From: Bacillota bacterium
GTDB lineage: Bacteria; Bacillota; Limnochordia; Limnochordales; ZCTH02-B6
DNA: 17,558 bases
Assembly: GCA_003387805.1 (NCBI GenBank)
Contig: QGSR01000008.1
Span: 1-17,558, forward strand
Direction: 5' to 3'
In this document: one piece after another, positions 7,784 through 15,337 of the stretch
How the letters are laid out: the number at the start of each line of letters is the position of its first letter
Position numbering within the stretch: position 1 is the stretch's first letter
Notes under the pieces: generated by a model
Databases searched by the model: none
What the model saw: only the letters and a program-made list of their open reading frames with translations
What the model was told of the DNA's origin: nothing
Program-made: the position numbers and the translations under genes

Positions 7784-7815
7784 ACAAGGTGTACGAGCCA
7801 AGGAGGACCTGTTCG

Positions 7816-9042
7816 GTGAAAATCGCGGTCTTTACGGACAGCTACCGCCCCTACGTCAGCGGGGTCGTCCGCTCCATCGACACGTTCAGCACCGAGCTGC
7901 TCGCGCTTGGCCACGAAGTCTACATCTTCGGACCGCGCTACTATCCTTCCCAGTACGAGGACGCCGCGGCGCTGTCGGACGACGACGTTCCGGCGACGAA
8001 AGTGTTTCGCTATTGGTCCATTCCGGTGCCCATGTACAAAGGCTTCACGGCGCCGGTTCCTATTTCGGCGCAGGCGGAGCTGCTCTGTGCGGACTTGGGC
8101 ATCGACCTGATTCACTCCCACACGCCCTTCGCCATGGGAACGCTGGGCGCGCTGCTGGCCCGCCGGCTGCGCCTGCCTTTGGTGTTCACCCACCACACCA
8201 TGTATCACGAATACGTCCACTACATCCCCGGCGTCCGCTCGGCGCTCAAGGAAATGATGCTGCGCTACGTGGGCGCTTACTGCCGCAGGGCGGATCTCGT
8301 CATTACGCCGACGCCCCAAATCCGGGACTTCGCCGTGGAGGCCTACGGGCTGAAAGACAAGCCCGTCAAGGCCATCCCGACGGGCATCGACGTGGACGCG
8401 TTCGGCCGGGGAGACGGCCGCGCCGTGCGGGCCCGCTTCGCCGTCCCGGAGGACGCCCCGGTGCTGACCTTCGTGGGCCGTCTGGGGCGGGAGAAAAACG
8501 TGGAGCTGCTGCTGAAAGCGTTCAAGATCGTGGTGCGGCGTCGGCCTGACGCGCATTTGATGCTCGTGGGCGACGGCCCGCTGCGGGAGCAGCTGGAGGA
8601 AACGGCGGCGGGCGCGGGGCTGTCGGGCCGCGTTCACTTCACCGGGACACTGACGAAACCCGAGGTCATCGACGTGTATCACGCCGCGGATCTGTTCGTC
8701 ATCGCCTCGGTGACGGAAACCCAGGGGCTCGCGACGCTGGAGGCCATGGCCGCGGGCTTGCCGGTGGCGGGCGTCAACGCGCCGGGCACCGCGGACATGG
8801 TGGAACACGGCGTGCAGGGGCTGCTGACGCCCGAGGATCCGGAGGCGCTGGCGGAGGCGGCTTTGACGCTGCTGAACGACGACGGGCAGCGGCGGGCTTT
8901 CGCGGCCCGGGCCCGGGCGCGGGCGGAGCGGTTCAGCGCGCGCAACATGGCGCTGGAGCTGGTGCAGGCGTACGAGGAAGTGCTGGCCGCGCGCGCCCCG
9001 CAGGGCGCGGCCGGCAGGGATAGAGCCGCGGCTATGGAATAA
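7816..9042 (+). CDS. GT4-family glycosyltransferase, possibly diacylglycerol glucosyltransferase-like
   Basis: This retaining GT-B glycosyltransferase has 408 aa. The N-terminal Rossmann domain opens with VKIAVFTDSYRPYVSGVV and contains HSHTPFAMGTLG and FTHHTMYHEYVHYIPG. The C-terminal donor-binding domain has FVGRLGREKN, LVGDGPL and the EX7E motif E301/E309 (ETQGLATLE). Sequences with this opening are often annotated as 1,2-diacylglycerol 3-glucosyltransferases or PimB/GPI-GnT-like enzymes, so a membrane glycolipid product is plausible but unproven. There is no signal or transmembrane segment. The GTG start at 7816 is set by AAGGAGG at 7800-7806 with 9-base spacing. The frame is open upstream, but that part overlaps rnpB and is noncoding. 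Two tiny membrane-protein genes follow. Confidence 0.88.
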   Translation: MKIAVFTDSYRPYVSGVVRSIDTFSTELLALGHEVYIFGPRYYPSQYEDAAALSDDDVPATKVFRYWSIPVPMYKGFTAPVPISAQAELLCADLGIDLIHSHTPFAMGTLGALLARRLRLPLVFTHHTMYHEYVHYIPGVRSALKEMMLRYVGAYCRRADLVITPTPQIRDFAVEAYGLKDKPVKAIPTGIDVDAFGRGDGRAVRARFAVPEDAPVLTFVGRLGREKNVELLLKAFKIVVRRRPDAHLMLVGDGPLREQLEETAAGAGLSGRVHFTGTLTKPEVIDVYHAADLFVIASVTETQGLATLEAMAAGLPVAGVNAPGTADMVEHGVQGLLTPEDPEALAEAALTLLNDDGQRRAFAARARARAERFSARNMALELVQAYEEVLAARAPQGAAGRDRAAAME

Positions 9043-9061
9043 CAGTGTCGAGGTGAACGGC

Positions 9062-9217
9062 ATGATTCGACCGACGGCTTCCACCGTCATTTTCGGCGCG
9101 CTGGTGCTGCTGGGCTTCGCCCTGGCGGCCGTGGTGCTGCTGCCGGTCAGCGGTGCGGCGTGGAGCGTGGCCGGAGCGGACAACCTGTTTTATCATTATC
9201 TGAGCGAGTTTTTCTGA
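9062..9217 (+). CDS. Small single-span membrane protein, 51 aa, function unknown
   Basis: The start is ATG 9062 with GAGGTGA at 9050-9056 (5-base spacing), 19 bases after the glycosyltransferase stop. The product has a short polar N-terminus (MIRPTAST). One hydrophobic helix of about 21 residues follows (positions 9-29, Ala/Leu/Val rich). The tail is short and ends in the aromatic stretch LFYHYLSEFF. I do not recognise the family. The good ribosome binding site, ideal spacing, clean transmembrane profile and position inside a same-strand gene run support a real gene. The aromatic, partly acidic tail is unlike random GC-rich translation. Confidence 0.6.
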   Translation: MIRPTASTVIFGALVLLGFALAAVVLLPVSGAAWSVAGADNLFYHYLSEFF

Positions 9218-9247
9218 GGCCGCCCCAGGCAGGGAAGGAGCGCACGG

Positions 9248-9388
9248 GTGCACATGGCGAGGAAACATCGCGTCGAGGAGCCGGTGATGCCCAAGACCGG
9301 CGACGCGCCGGTGCCCGGCTGGCTGACGGCGCTGGGCGTCGTGCTGGCGGCGTGGGCCGTCTATTACTTGGTGCTGTCGGTGCGTTGA
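9248..9388 (+). CDS. Small tail-anchored-type membrane protein, 46 aa, function unknown
   Basis: GGAAGGAG at 9233-9240 is 7 bases before GTG 9248 and 13 before the in-frame ATG 9254, so GTG is the better start. The product has a basic/acidic N-terminal half of about 20 residues, then PVPGWL. A C-terminal hydrophobic helix (about residues 25-45) ends in Arg, as in a tail-anchored or small subunit protein. The pattern PxPGWL followed by an aromatic-rich helix (AWAVYYLVL) faintly recalls the N-terminal helix of cbb3-oxidase subunit CcoP. The similarity is too short to trust. Its stop codon lies within the -35 box of the leuS promoter. It is likely co-transcribed with the 51-aa gene 30 bases upstream. 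Confidence 0.55.
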   Translation: MHMARKHRVEEPVMPKTGDAPVPGWLTALGVVLAAWAVYYLVLSVR

Positions 9389-9414
9389 CACCGCCGCGGG
9401 CGGTATGCTACGAT
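9385..9414 (+). promoter_or_regulatory. Predicted promoter of the leuS T-box transcript
   Basis: A perfect TTGACA (9385-9390) and TACGAT (9409-9414) are spaced by 18 bases, with an extended -10 TGC at 9406-9408. Initiation would be near 9421, just before T-box stem I. The -35 box includes the stop codon (9386-9388) of the upstream small gene. Confidence 0.75.
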
Positions 9415-9419
9415 AGCGG

Positions 9420-9710
9420 CACGAAATTTTGAGGAAAAAGGCGATGACAGGGACCAGTACGGCCCATCCGGGCTGAAGAGAGCCGCCGGCCGGTGCGAGG
9501 CGGCGCCCGGACGCCGGAAACTCGCCCTGGAGCCGTCCCCCGAACGTGCGAGGCGCCCTCGCACCAGTAGACGGGAACGGTTTCTCCCCGTTACAGGAGA
9601 AGCGGCCGCAGGGCTGCACAGAGGGGATCGCATCCGCGATCAAATAGAGTGGTACCGCGGAAAGCAGGCGCTTTTCGTCTCTATGTGAGGCGAAAAGCGT
9701 TTTCGCTTTT
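9420..9710 (+). promoter_or_regulatory. T-box riboswitch leader, tRNA-Leu responsive
   Basis: This leader senses uncharged tRNA-Leu and allows leuS transcription when leucyl-tRNA is short. Stem I contains the AGTA motif (9457-9460 region) and the opposing GAA-A-CTC, which puts the specifier codon CUC (Leu) at 9521-9523. The stem IIA/B pseudoknot is visible: AACGG (9576-9580) pairs with CCGTT (9588-9592), and loop TTCTCC (9582-9587) pairs with GGAGAA (9596-9601). Stem III is GATCGC/GCGATC (9626-9631, 9636-9641). The T-box AGAGTGGTACCGCGG is at 9646-9660. Its UGGU bulge suits tRNA-Leu with discriminator A. Antiterminator arms ATAGAG (9644-9649) and CTCTAT (9679-9684) compete with the terminator. 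The leader fills the 347-base gap before leuS. Confidence 0.96.
9669..9710 (+). terminator. T-box intrinsic terminator
   Basis: A 13-bp stem with one G-U pair (9669-9681 with 9687-9699) and a 5-base loop is followed directly by TTTTCGCTTTT (9700-9710). Its 5' arm shares bases 9679-9681 with the antiterminator, so the two folds exclude each other. Confidence 0.92.
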
Positions 9711-9735
9711 AGAGGCATGTTGGGAAACGGGGTGC

Positions 9736-12264
9736 ATGGCTGTGTCGCAGACGATGACCAAATCGACCGCGTACGATTTCGAGCAAGTGGAGCGCACGTG
9801 GCAGCAGCGGTGGGAGGAGCAGGATTTGTACCGGGTGGACGAAGACCCGTCCCGTCCGAAGTACTACTGCCTGGAAATGTTCCCGTACCCGTCGGGGCGG
9901 CTGCACATGGGACACGTGCGCAACTACTCCATCGGCGACGTGGTGGCCCGCTTCAAGCGCATGCGGGGCTACAACGTGCTGCACCCGATGGGATGGGACG
10001 CGTTCGGCCTGCCCGCCGAAAACGCGGCCATTCAGCACAACATCCACCCGAGCAAGTGGACGTGGGAAAACATTGATTTCATGCGGCGGCAGCTGAAGCG
10101 TCTGGGCATCAGCTACGACTGGCGGCGCGAGTTCGCCTCGTGCCATCCGGACTACTACAAATGGACGCAGTGGCTGTTTCTGCGCTTTTACGAGCGGGGG
10201 CTGGCGTACCGCAAGCGGGCGTCGGTCAACTGGTGCCCCAACTGCGCCACGGTGCTGGCCAACGAGCAGGTGGTCCAGGGCCGGTGCGAGCGGTGCGACA
10301 CCGAGGTGACCACCCGGGAGCTGGAGCAGTGGTTCTTCCGCATCACGGACTACGCCGACCGGCTGCTGGAGGATCTGGACCGGCTGGAGGGCTGGCCGGA
10401 GAAAGTCAAGACGATGCAGCGCAACTGGATCGGCAAAAGCTACGGCGTCGAGATCCACTTCCCGCTGCAAGGCCGCGACGGCCATCTGGCGGTGTTCACC
10501 ACCCGGCCCGACACCATCTTCGGCGCGACGTACATGGTGGTCGCGCCCGAGCATCCGCTGGTGGACACCCTCATCGAGGACGCGCCCGGCAAGGACGAGA
10601 TTCGCCGCTTTATCGAGGATGTGAAAAAGCAGGACGAGATCGCCCGCACCAGCGAGGAAGGCGACAAGGTGGGCGTGTTTACCGGCTCGTACTGCATCAA
10701 CCCCTTCACCGGGGAGCCGATTCCGATCTGGATCGGCAACTACGTGCTCATGGGCTACGGCACCGGCGCGATTATGGCCGTGCCCGCCCACGACCAGCGC
10801 GACCTGGACTTTGCCCGCGCGTACGATTTGCCGGTGCGGGTCGTCATCGCGCCGCCCGAAGGCGAGGCGCCCGACGCCGCGACGATGACGGAGGCCTACG
10901 CCGAGCCCGGCGTCATGGTCAACTCGGGACCCTTCAGCGGCCTGCCCAGCCAGGAGGGCTGGCAGCGCATCGCGGAAGAGATCGAGCGGCGGGGCATGGG
11001 CCGGCGCCGGGTGCAGTACCGGCTGCGCGACTGGCTCATCTCCCGCCAGCGGTACTGGGGCTGCCCGATCCCCGTGGTGTACTGCGGCCACTGCGGCATC
11101 GTCCCGGTGCCCGACGATGAGCTGCCGGTGCTGCTGCCCGAGGACGTGGCCTTCAAGCCCACGGGCCGCTCGCCGCTGCTGGACCACGCCGAGTTCGTCC
11201 AGACCACGTGCCCCAAGTGCGGCGGGCCGGCCAAGCGGGAGACCGACACCATGGACACGTTCGTGGACTCGTCGTGGTACTTCCTGCGCTTCGCGGATCC
11301 GCACGCGGCCGACGGACCCTTCGGCAAGGAGAAGGCCGACTACTGGATGCCCGTGGACCAGTACATCGGCGGCGTGGAACACGCGATTTTGCACTTGATG
11401 TACGCGCGGTTTTTCCAGAAGGTGCTGGCCGACATGGGCCTGAGCACCGCGCAGGAGCCGTTTACGAACTTGCTGACCCAGGGCATGGTGCTGAAAGACG
11501 GCGCCAAGATGTCCAAGTCCAAAGGCAATACCGTGGATGCCGACGAGATCGTGGCCAAGTACGGGGCGGACACGGCGCGCCTGTTCACCTTGTTCACGGC
11601 GCCGCCCGAGCGCGATCTGGAGTGGTCCGACGCGGGCGTCGAGGGCGCGTCCCGGTTCCTGAACCGGGTGTGGCGACTGGTGACCGAGCTGGCGGCCTTC
11701 CTGCCGGGCGCGGCGGCCGGCGCGCAAAACGGCGCCGCGGCGGGCAACGGCGCGGCGCTGACCGAGGCGGACCGGCAGATGCGGCGCGTCATCCACCGCA
11801 CCGTGCAGCGGGTCACCAAGGACGTAGAGGAGCGGTTCCACTTCAATACGGCCATCAGCGCCATTATGGAGCTGGTCAACGCGTTTTATCAGTACAAGGA
11901 GCGCGGCGACGCGATGAACCGGGCCGTGGTGGCCGAGGGCCTGCAGAAGCTGGTGCTGCTGCTGGCGCCCTTCGCGCCCCATTTGGCCGAGGAGCTGTGG
12001 CACCGGATGGGCCACGAGGAAAGCGTGCACCTGCAGCCGTGGCCGGACTTCGATCCGGACGTGGTGCGTACCGAGGAGATCGAGATCGCGGTGCAGATCA
12101 ACGGCCGGGTGCGCGACCGCCTCGTCATCGACGCGGACGCCTCGCAGGAGGAAATGAAGGCGGCGGCTCTGGAGCTGGAACGGGTGCGGGCCGCGGTGGA
12201 AGGCCGGGAGATCGTGCGCATCGTGGCCGTGCCCGGGCGGCTGGTCAACATCGTGGTCAAGTAA
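9736..12264 (+). CDS. leuS: Leucyl-tRNA synthetase
   Basis: This is a class I synthetase that charges tRNA-Leu, 842 aa from ATG 9736. Catalytic signatures are HMGH at 57-60 (in [15 protein letters not shown]) and KMSKS at 591-595. A Cys4 zinc site is visible at C167, C170, C184 and C187. A second CGHC...CPKC pair lies after the CP1 editing domain, which spans roughly residues 225-420. The C-terminal anticodon-binding domain ends in an INGRVRDR block typical of bacterial LeuRS. ATG 9736 lies 25 bases after the T-box terminator. The adjacent GGGGTG is close to it, so the in-frame GTG 9742 or ATG 9754 remain possible starts. Expression is controlled by the tRNA-Leu T-box leader. Confidence 0.98.
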   Translation: MAVSQTMTKSTAYDFEQVERTWQQRWEEQDLYRVDEDPSRPKYYCLEMFPYPSGRLHMGHVRNYSIGDVVARFKRMRGYNVLHPMGWDAFGLPAENAAIQHNIHPSKWTWENIDFMRRQLKRLGISYDWRREFASCHPDYYKWTQWLFLRFYERGLAYRKRASVNWCPNCATVLANEQVVQGRCERCDTEVTTRELEQWFFRITDYADRLLEDLDRLEGWPEKVKTMQRNWIGKSYGVEIHFPLQGRDGHLAVFTTRPDTIFGATYMVVAPEHPLVDTLIEDAPGKDEIRRFIEDVKKQDEIARTSEEGDKVGVFTGSYCINPFTGEPIPIWIGNYVLMGYGTGAIMAVPAHDQRDLDFARAYDLPVRVVIAPPEGEAPDAATMTEAYAEPGVMVNSGPFSGLPSQEGWQRIAEEIERRGMGRRRVQYRLRDWLISRQRYWGCPIPVVYCGHCGIVPVPDDELPVLLPEDVAFKPTGRSPLLDHAEFVQTTCPKCGGPAKRETDTMDTFVDSSWYFLRFADPHAADGPFGKEKADYWMPVDQYIGGVEHAILHLMYARFFQKVLADMGLSTAQEPFTNLLTQGMVLKDGAKMSKSKGNTVDADEIVAKYGADTARLFTLFTAPPERDLEWSDAGVEGASRFLNRVWRLVTELAAFLPGAAAGAQNGAAAGNGAALTEADRQMRRVIHRTVQRVTKDVEERFHFNTAISAIMELVNAFYQYKERGDAMNRAVVAEGLQKLVLLLAPFAPHLAEELWHRMGHEESVHLQPWPDFDPDVVRTEEIEIAVQINGRVRDRLVIDADASQEEMKAAALELERVRAAVEGREIVRIVAVPGRLVNIVVK

Positions 12265-12384
12265 AGGCCGGCGCCCGCGGCAAATTACCGCGAAAAGGAT
12301 GAAGGCGAAACTCGCTCGGGCCGAGAACCCACCTCCCCACCGGGCGCCGGGCGCCCGGCATCGTTTTTTCGGGAGGGGATGCTG
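12265..12384 (+). promoter_or_regulatory. Structured intergenic RNA with alternative helices before comEA
   Basis: The segment between leuS and comEA holds two folds that cannot coexist. In one, 12268-12277 pairs perfectly over 10 bases with 12341-12350, closing a 63-base domain. That domain contains a possible hairpin (CGCGG 12276-12280 with CCGCG 12288-12292, sharing two bases with the closing helix) and CTCG/CGAG (12315-12318, 12322-12325). In the other, 12340-12347 pairs with 12351-12358, and a T6 run follows at 12364-12369. This is the geometry of an attenuator. However, GC-rich DNA makes chance complementarity likelier, and I do not recognise any known riboswitch core. Confidence 0.4.
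12340..12369 (+). terminator. Probable terminator-like hairpin downstream of leuS
   Basis: An 8-bp GC-only stem (12340-12347 with 12351-12358) has a 3-base loop. T6 follows at 12364-12369, but 5 bases (CATCG) separate stem and T-run, so termination may be partial. It could end the leuS transcript or attenuate comEA. Confidence 0.5.
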
Positions 12385-12918
12385 GTGTTCGCATGGTCGA
12401 GAGGGGAGATGTGGCTGGCCGTCATCTTGAGCGGCCTCATCCTGGCGGGCGGGGCGGGCCACTTGTGGCTGGCGCATCAGCGCCTTGAGGGCGCATCGGT
12501 GGTGGTCGAGGCCGCGGCCGCGCCGGCCCCGGTTCCGTCCGCGGCCTTGCCGGCTGAAGGGGCGGACCACGGTGCGACGGGCCCGGACGGCCTGGACGCG
12601 TTCCCGAGCGGCCCGCCGGCGGCCGAAGGCGGAGGCGCGGACTGCCTCCCCGGGGCTGCCGGCGCTCCCGCCAAGGCCGGCTCCGCCCCGGCAGCGCCGG
12701 CCGCGGCCGTGCCCGCGGCCGACACGCGGATCAACATCAACACGGCTCAGCCTGCCGAGCTGCAGCGGCTGCCCGGCATCGGACCGGCCCTCGCGGCCCG
12801 CATCGTGGAGTACCGGGAGGCCTGGGGACCGTTTTCGTCCGTCGAGGACATTATGGAAGTGCCGGGCATCGGCCCCCGGAAGTTCGAGGACATCAAGGAC
12901 CTGATCAAGGTCGACTGA
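12385..12918 (+). CDS. comEA: ComEA-like competence DNA-binding protein, without visible SLBB domain
   Basis: ComEA binds incoming double-stranded DNA at the membrane and passes it to the ComEC channel. The product (177 aa) has an N-terminal membrane anchor (MWLAVILSGLILAGGAGHLWLA). A low-complexity Ala/Pro/Gly linker of about 80 residues follows, and then a C-terminal helix-hairpin-helix pair. That pair carries INTAQPAELQRLPGIGP and the second PGIGPRKFEDIKDLI. Bacillus ComEA has an SLBB domain between anchor and HhH, and none is visible here. GGGAGGGG at 12371-12378 abuts ATG 12379, so the in-frame GTG 12385, 6 bases away, is the better start. The stop lies 6 bases before comEC. Confidence 0.88.
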   Translation: MFAWSRGEMWLAVILSGLILAGGAGHLWLAHQRLEGASVVVEAAAAPAPVPSAALPAEGADHGATGPDGLDAFPSGPPAAEGGGADCLPGAAGAPAKAGSAPAAPAAAVPAADTRININTAQPAELQRLPGIGPALAARIVEYREAWGPFSSVEDIMEVPGIGPRKFEDIKDLIKVD

Positions 12919-12924
12919 CGGCGT

Positions 12925-15333
12925 ATGCGTCGGGGAACCATTGTCGCGGGGGCCGCGTGTTTCGCCGCCGGCATCGCCTGCCAGACGGCGCTTTCCTTGA
13001 CGGCCGCCCGGTGGTTGTGGCTCATCGCGGCGGGACTGGTTGCGGCCATGGGCGCGGCCGTACGGGGCCGGGTGTCGTCCGCCGCCGTCACGCTGCTGTT
13101 GGTCGCGTGGGGCGGGTGGTGGTGCGCCCTGGCGGAGCTGCGGCTCGACGACGGGCTCGACGAGTTTATCGAAGCCGGTCCCGTGACGGTGCGCGGCGTC
13201 GTCGTCAGCCACCCCGAAAGGGACGGGGACCGGGTCCACGCCGTGGTGCGCCTGCGGCAGGTCCAGCGCGGGCCGGCGGCTGCAGCGAGCCGCGCCTTGC
13301 TGCGGCTGACGGGTGAGGGCGGGCCGCCGCTGGCCTACGGCGACGAGGGGGAGCTGCGGGCCGAGCTGCGCCGCCCCCGGCCGGGCACCAACCCCGGTGC
13401 TTTCGACTACAAGGCGTACCTGAACCGCCAGGGCGTCACCGTGACGGCCTACGTGGCCCACGCGCGGCATCTGGCCGTCACGGGCCGGCGCCTGCTCAAC
13501 CCCCTGATGCACGCGGGCGGCGCGCTGCGGGACCGGGTCCGGGAAGGACTGGCGGCGTCGCTGCCGCCCGAGGCCGCGGCCGTCGCGGCCTCGGTGGTCC
13601 TGGGCGATCGGCGGCCGCTGCCCGCCGAACTGGAAGAGGCGTTCCGCCGGGCCGGCGTGAGCCACCTGCTGGCCGTGTCGGGCCTGCACGTGGGCTTTCT
13701 CGCGGGGTTCGCCCTGGCGCTCCTGGGAGCGCTGAGGGTGCCGCCGGCCTGGCGCGTCGCGGCGACGGCCTGGCTGGTCTGGCTGTACGTGTTCGCCACC
13801 GGCGCCCGTCCGCCCGCGGTGCGGGCCGGCGTCATGGCCTCCGCCGCCCTGGTCGCGGGCGCGGCGGGCCGGGGCCGGGACGCGCCGGGCGCGCTGGCGG
13901 CCGCGGCGTGGGTGCTGCTTTGGCACAACCCGCTGCTGCTGTCCGACGTGTCGTTTCAGCTGTCCTTCGCTGCCGCCGCGGCCATCGTGGCGTGGCATGG
14001 CGCGCTGGCGCGCCGGCTCCGGCGCCTGCCGGGCCCCCTGGCCGCGGGCGCGGCCGTGGCCGCCGCCGCGCAGCTGGGGGTCACGCCGCTGCTGGCCCGC
14101 ACGTTCCACCGGCTCAGCGTGGTGGGCTGGGCCGGCAGCGTGGCCGGCTCGCCCTTGGCGTCGCTGCTGGTGCCGGCGGGCCTGGCCGCGGGCCTGGTCT
14201 ACCACGTGTCGCCGGAGGCGGGGCGTCTGCTGGGCCGCGTCGCCGGGCATGCCGCTTCGTGGCTGGCGGCCCTGGCCCGCGGGCTGGGCGGGCTGCCCTG
14301 GTCGTCGGTGGACGCGGCGCCGCCGTCTCCGGCGGTCATGGCCGGCTGGTGGCTGCTGTGGTGGAGCGCGCTGACCGGCTCCGCCCCCCGGCGCCGCCGG
14401 CGGCAGGCGGCCGCGCTGGCCGCGGCGCTCCTGGCTTTCGGCCTGTGGACGCCCCTGCTGGACGCCTGGGCGGCCCCGCGGCTGACCCTGGTCTTCCTGG
14501 ACGTGGGGCAGGGCGACGCGGTGTTCATTCGCACGCCCGAGGGCGTGACGGCGCTGGTGGACGGCGGCGGCAGCCCGTACCCGTCCGGCGAGCCGGACCG
14601 GGATCCGGGCGAGAACGTCATCGTGCCGTACTTGCGGTACGCGGGGGTGGGCGTCGTGGACGTGGTCGTCAATACCCATCCCCACGAAGACCACCTGCAG
14701 GGGCTGCTGGCCGTGCTGGCCCGGCGGCGGCCGCCGCTGGTGGTGGACGGCGGCGGGAGCGGGCCGGGGCCTTCGTGGGCTGAGTACCAGCGCCTCGTCG
14801 GCGAGCTGGCGCCCGTGCGCTGGATCGCCCGGGCGGGGGACGTCATCCGCCTCGGGCGGGACGTGCGGCTGGAGGTGCTGCACCCCGGCGCGCCCATGAG
14901 CGGCACCCGGTCGGACCTGAACAACAATTCCCTCGTTCTGCGGCTGGTGTACGGGGAGACCGCGGCGCTGCTGACGGGCGACGTGGAGGCGGAGGCCCAG
15001 CTGGCGCTGCTGCGGCAAGGCGCGGACGTGCGGGCCGACGTGGTCAAAGTGCCCCACCACGGCAGCCGCTGGGCGCTGGTGTCGGCCTTCTACGAGGCGG
15101 TGGGGGCGCGCGTGGCCGTTATTACCGTGGGCCGCAACAACTACGGCCACCCTTCGGAAGAGGTCATCGCGGCCCTGGAAGGCATGGGCGTCCGGGTGTA
15201 CCGCACCGACGCCAACGGCGCCGTCATCTTCTCCAGCGACGGCCGCCGCTGGTCGGTGCGCACCATGCAGCGGCGGCGAGCGCGGGCAGGATCAGGCCGC
15301 CGCGGCGGGGAAATGGACGCCGGAAGAAGGTGA
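12925..15333 (+). CDS. comEC: DNA uptake channel protein ComEC/Rec2
   Basis: ComEC forms the inner-membrane channel for single-stranded DNA during transformation. The 802-residue protein has N-terminal hydrophobic helices (1-70) and an OB-like DUF4131 region (about 75-165) with PGTNPGAFDYKAYL. The polytopic Competence domain (about 195-450) carries HLLAVSGLHVG, with the AVSGLHV block at 250-256. A C-terminal metallo-beta-lactamase domain starts at LVFLDVGQGDAVFI. Its metal-binding motif HPHEDH is intact at 585-590, followed by LLTGDVE and VPHHGS (711-714), so the nuclease domain looks competent. There is little ribosome binding site before ATG 12925, consistent with coupling to comEA 6 bases upstream. 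Confidence 0.96.
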   Translation: MRRGTIVAGAACFAAGIACQTALSLTAARWLWLIAAGLVAAMGAAVRGRVSSAAVTLLLVAWGGWWCALAELRLDDGLDEFIEAGPVTVRGVVVSHPERDGDRVHAVVRLRQVQRGPAAAASRALLRLTGEGGPPLAYGDEGELRAELRRPRPGTNPGAFDYKAYLNRQGVTVTAYVAHARHLAVTGRRLLNPLMHAGGALRDRVREGLAASLPPEAAAVAASVVLGDRRPLPAELEEAFRRAGVSHLLAVSGLHVGFLAGFALALLGALRVPPAWRVAATAWLVWLYVFATGARPPAVRAGVMASAALVAGAAGRGRDAPGALAAAAWVLLWHNPLLLSDVSFQLSFAAAAAIVAWHGALARRLRRLPGPLAAGAAVAAAAQLGVTPLLARTFHRLSVVGWAGSVAGSPLASLLVPAGLAAGLVYHVSPEAGRLLGRVAGHAASWLAALARGLGGLPWSSVDAAPPSPAVMAGWWLLWWSALTGSAPRRRRRQAAALAAALLAFGLWTPLLDAWAAPRLTLVFLDVGQGDAVFIRTPEGVTALVDGGGSPYPSGEPDRDPGENVIVPYLRYAGVGVVDVVVNTHPHEDHLQGLLAVLARRRPPLVVDGGGSGPGPSWAEYQRLVGELAPVRWIARAGDVIRLGRDVRLEVLHPGAPMSGTRSDLNNNSLVLRLVYGETAALLTGDVEAEAQLALLRQGADVRADVVKVPHHGSRWALVSAFYEAVGARVAVITVGRNNYGHPSEEVIAALEGMGVRVYRTDANGAVIFSSDGRRWSVRTMQRRRARAGSGRRGGEMDAGRR

Positions 15334-15337
15334 CCGC

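Noticed and set aside
7576..7815. Upstream extension of the glycosyltransferase frame
   Set aside because: It lies inside the RNase P RNA gene and both promoters. AAGGAGG before GTG 7816 fits the conserved N-terminus.
7741..9183. A 480-codon minus-strand frame opposite the glycosyltransferase
   Set aside because: It is a low-complexity antisense translation of a clear GT4 gene and crosses the promoter region of two genes.
12299..12360. ATG at 12299-12301 as the start of a leader peptide before comEA
   Set aside because: It has no proper ribosome binding site and runs into comEA out of frame without an early stop. It also shows no cluster of a regulatory amino acid.
9709..15150. An open frame of 1813 codons on the minus strand, antisense to leuS, comEA and comEC
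   Set aside because: It is opposite three well-identified genes. Its translation is rich in Arg, His, Gln, Pro and Ala with no domain. Strong third-position GC bias removes stops from the matching antisense frame.
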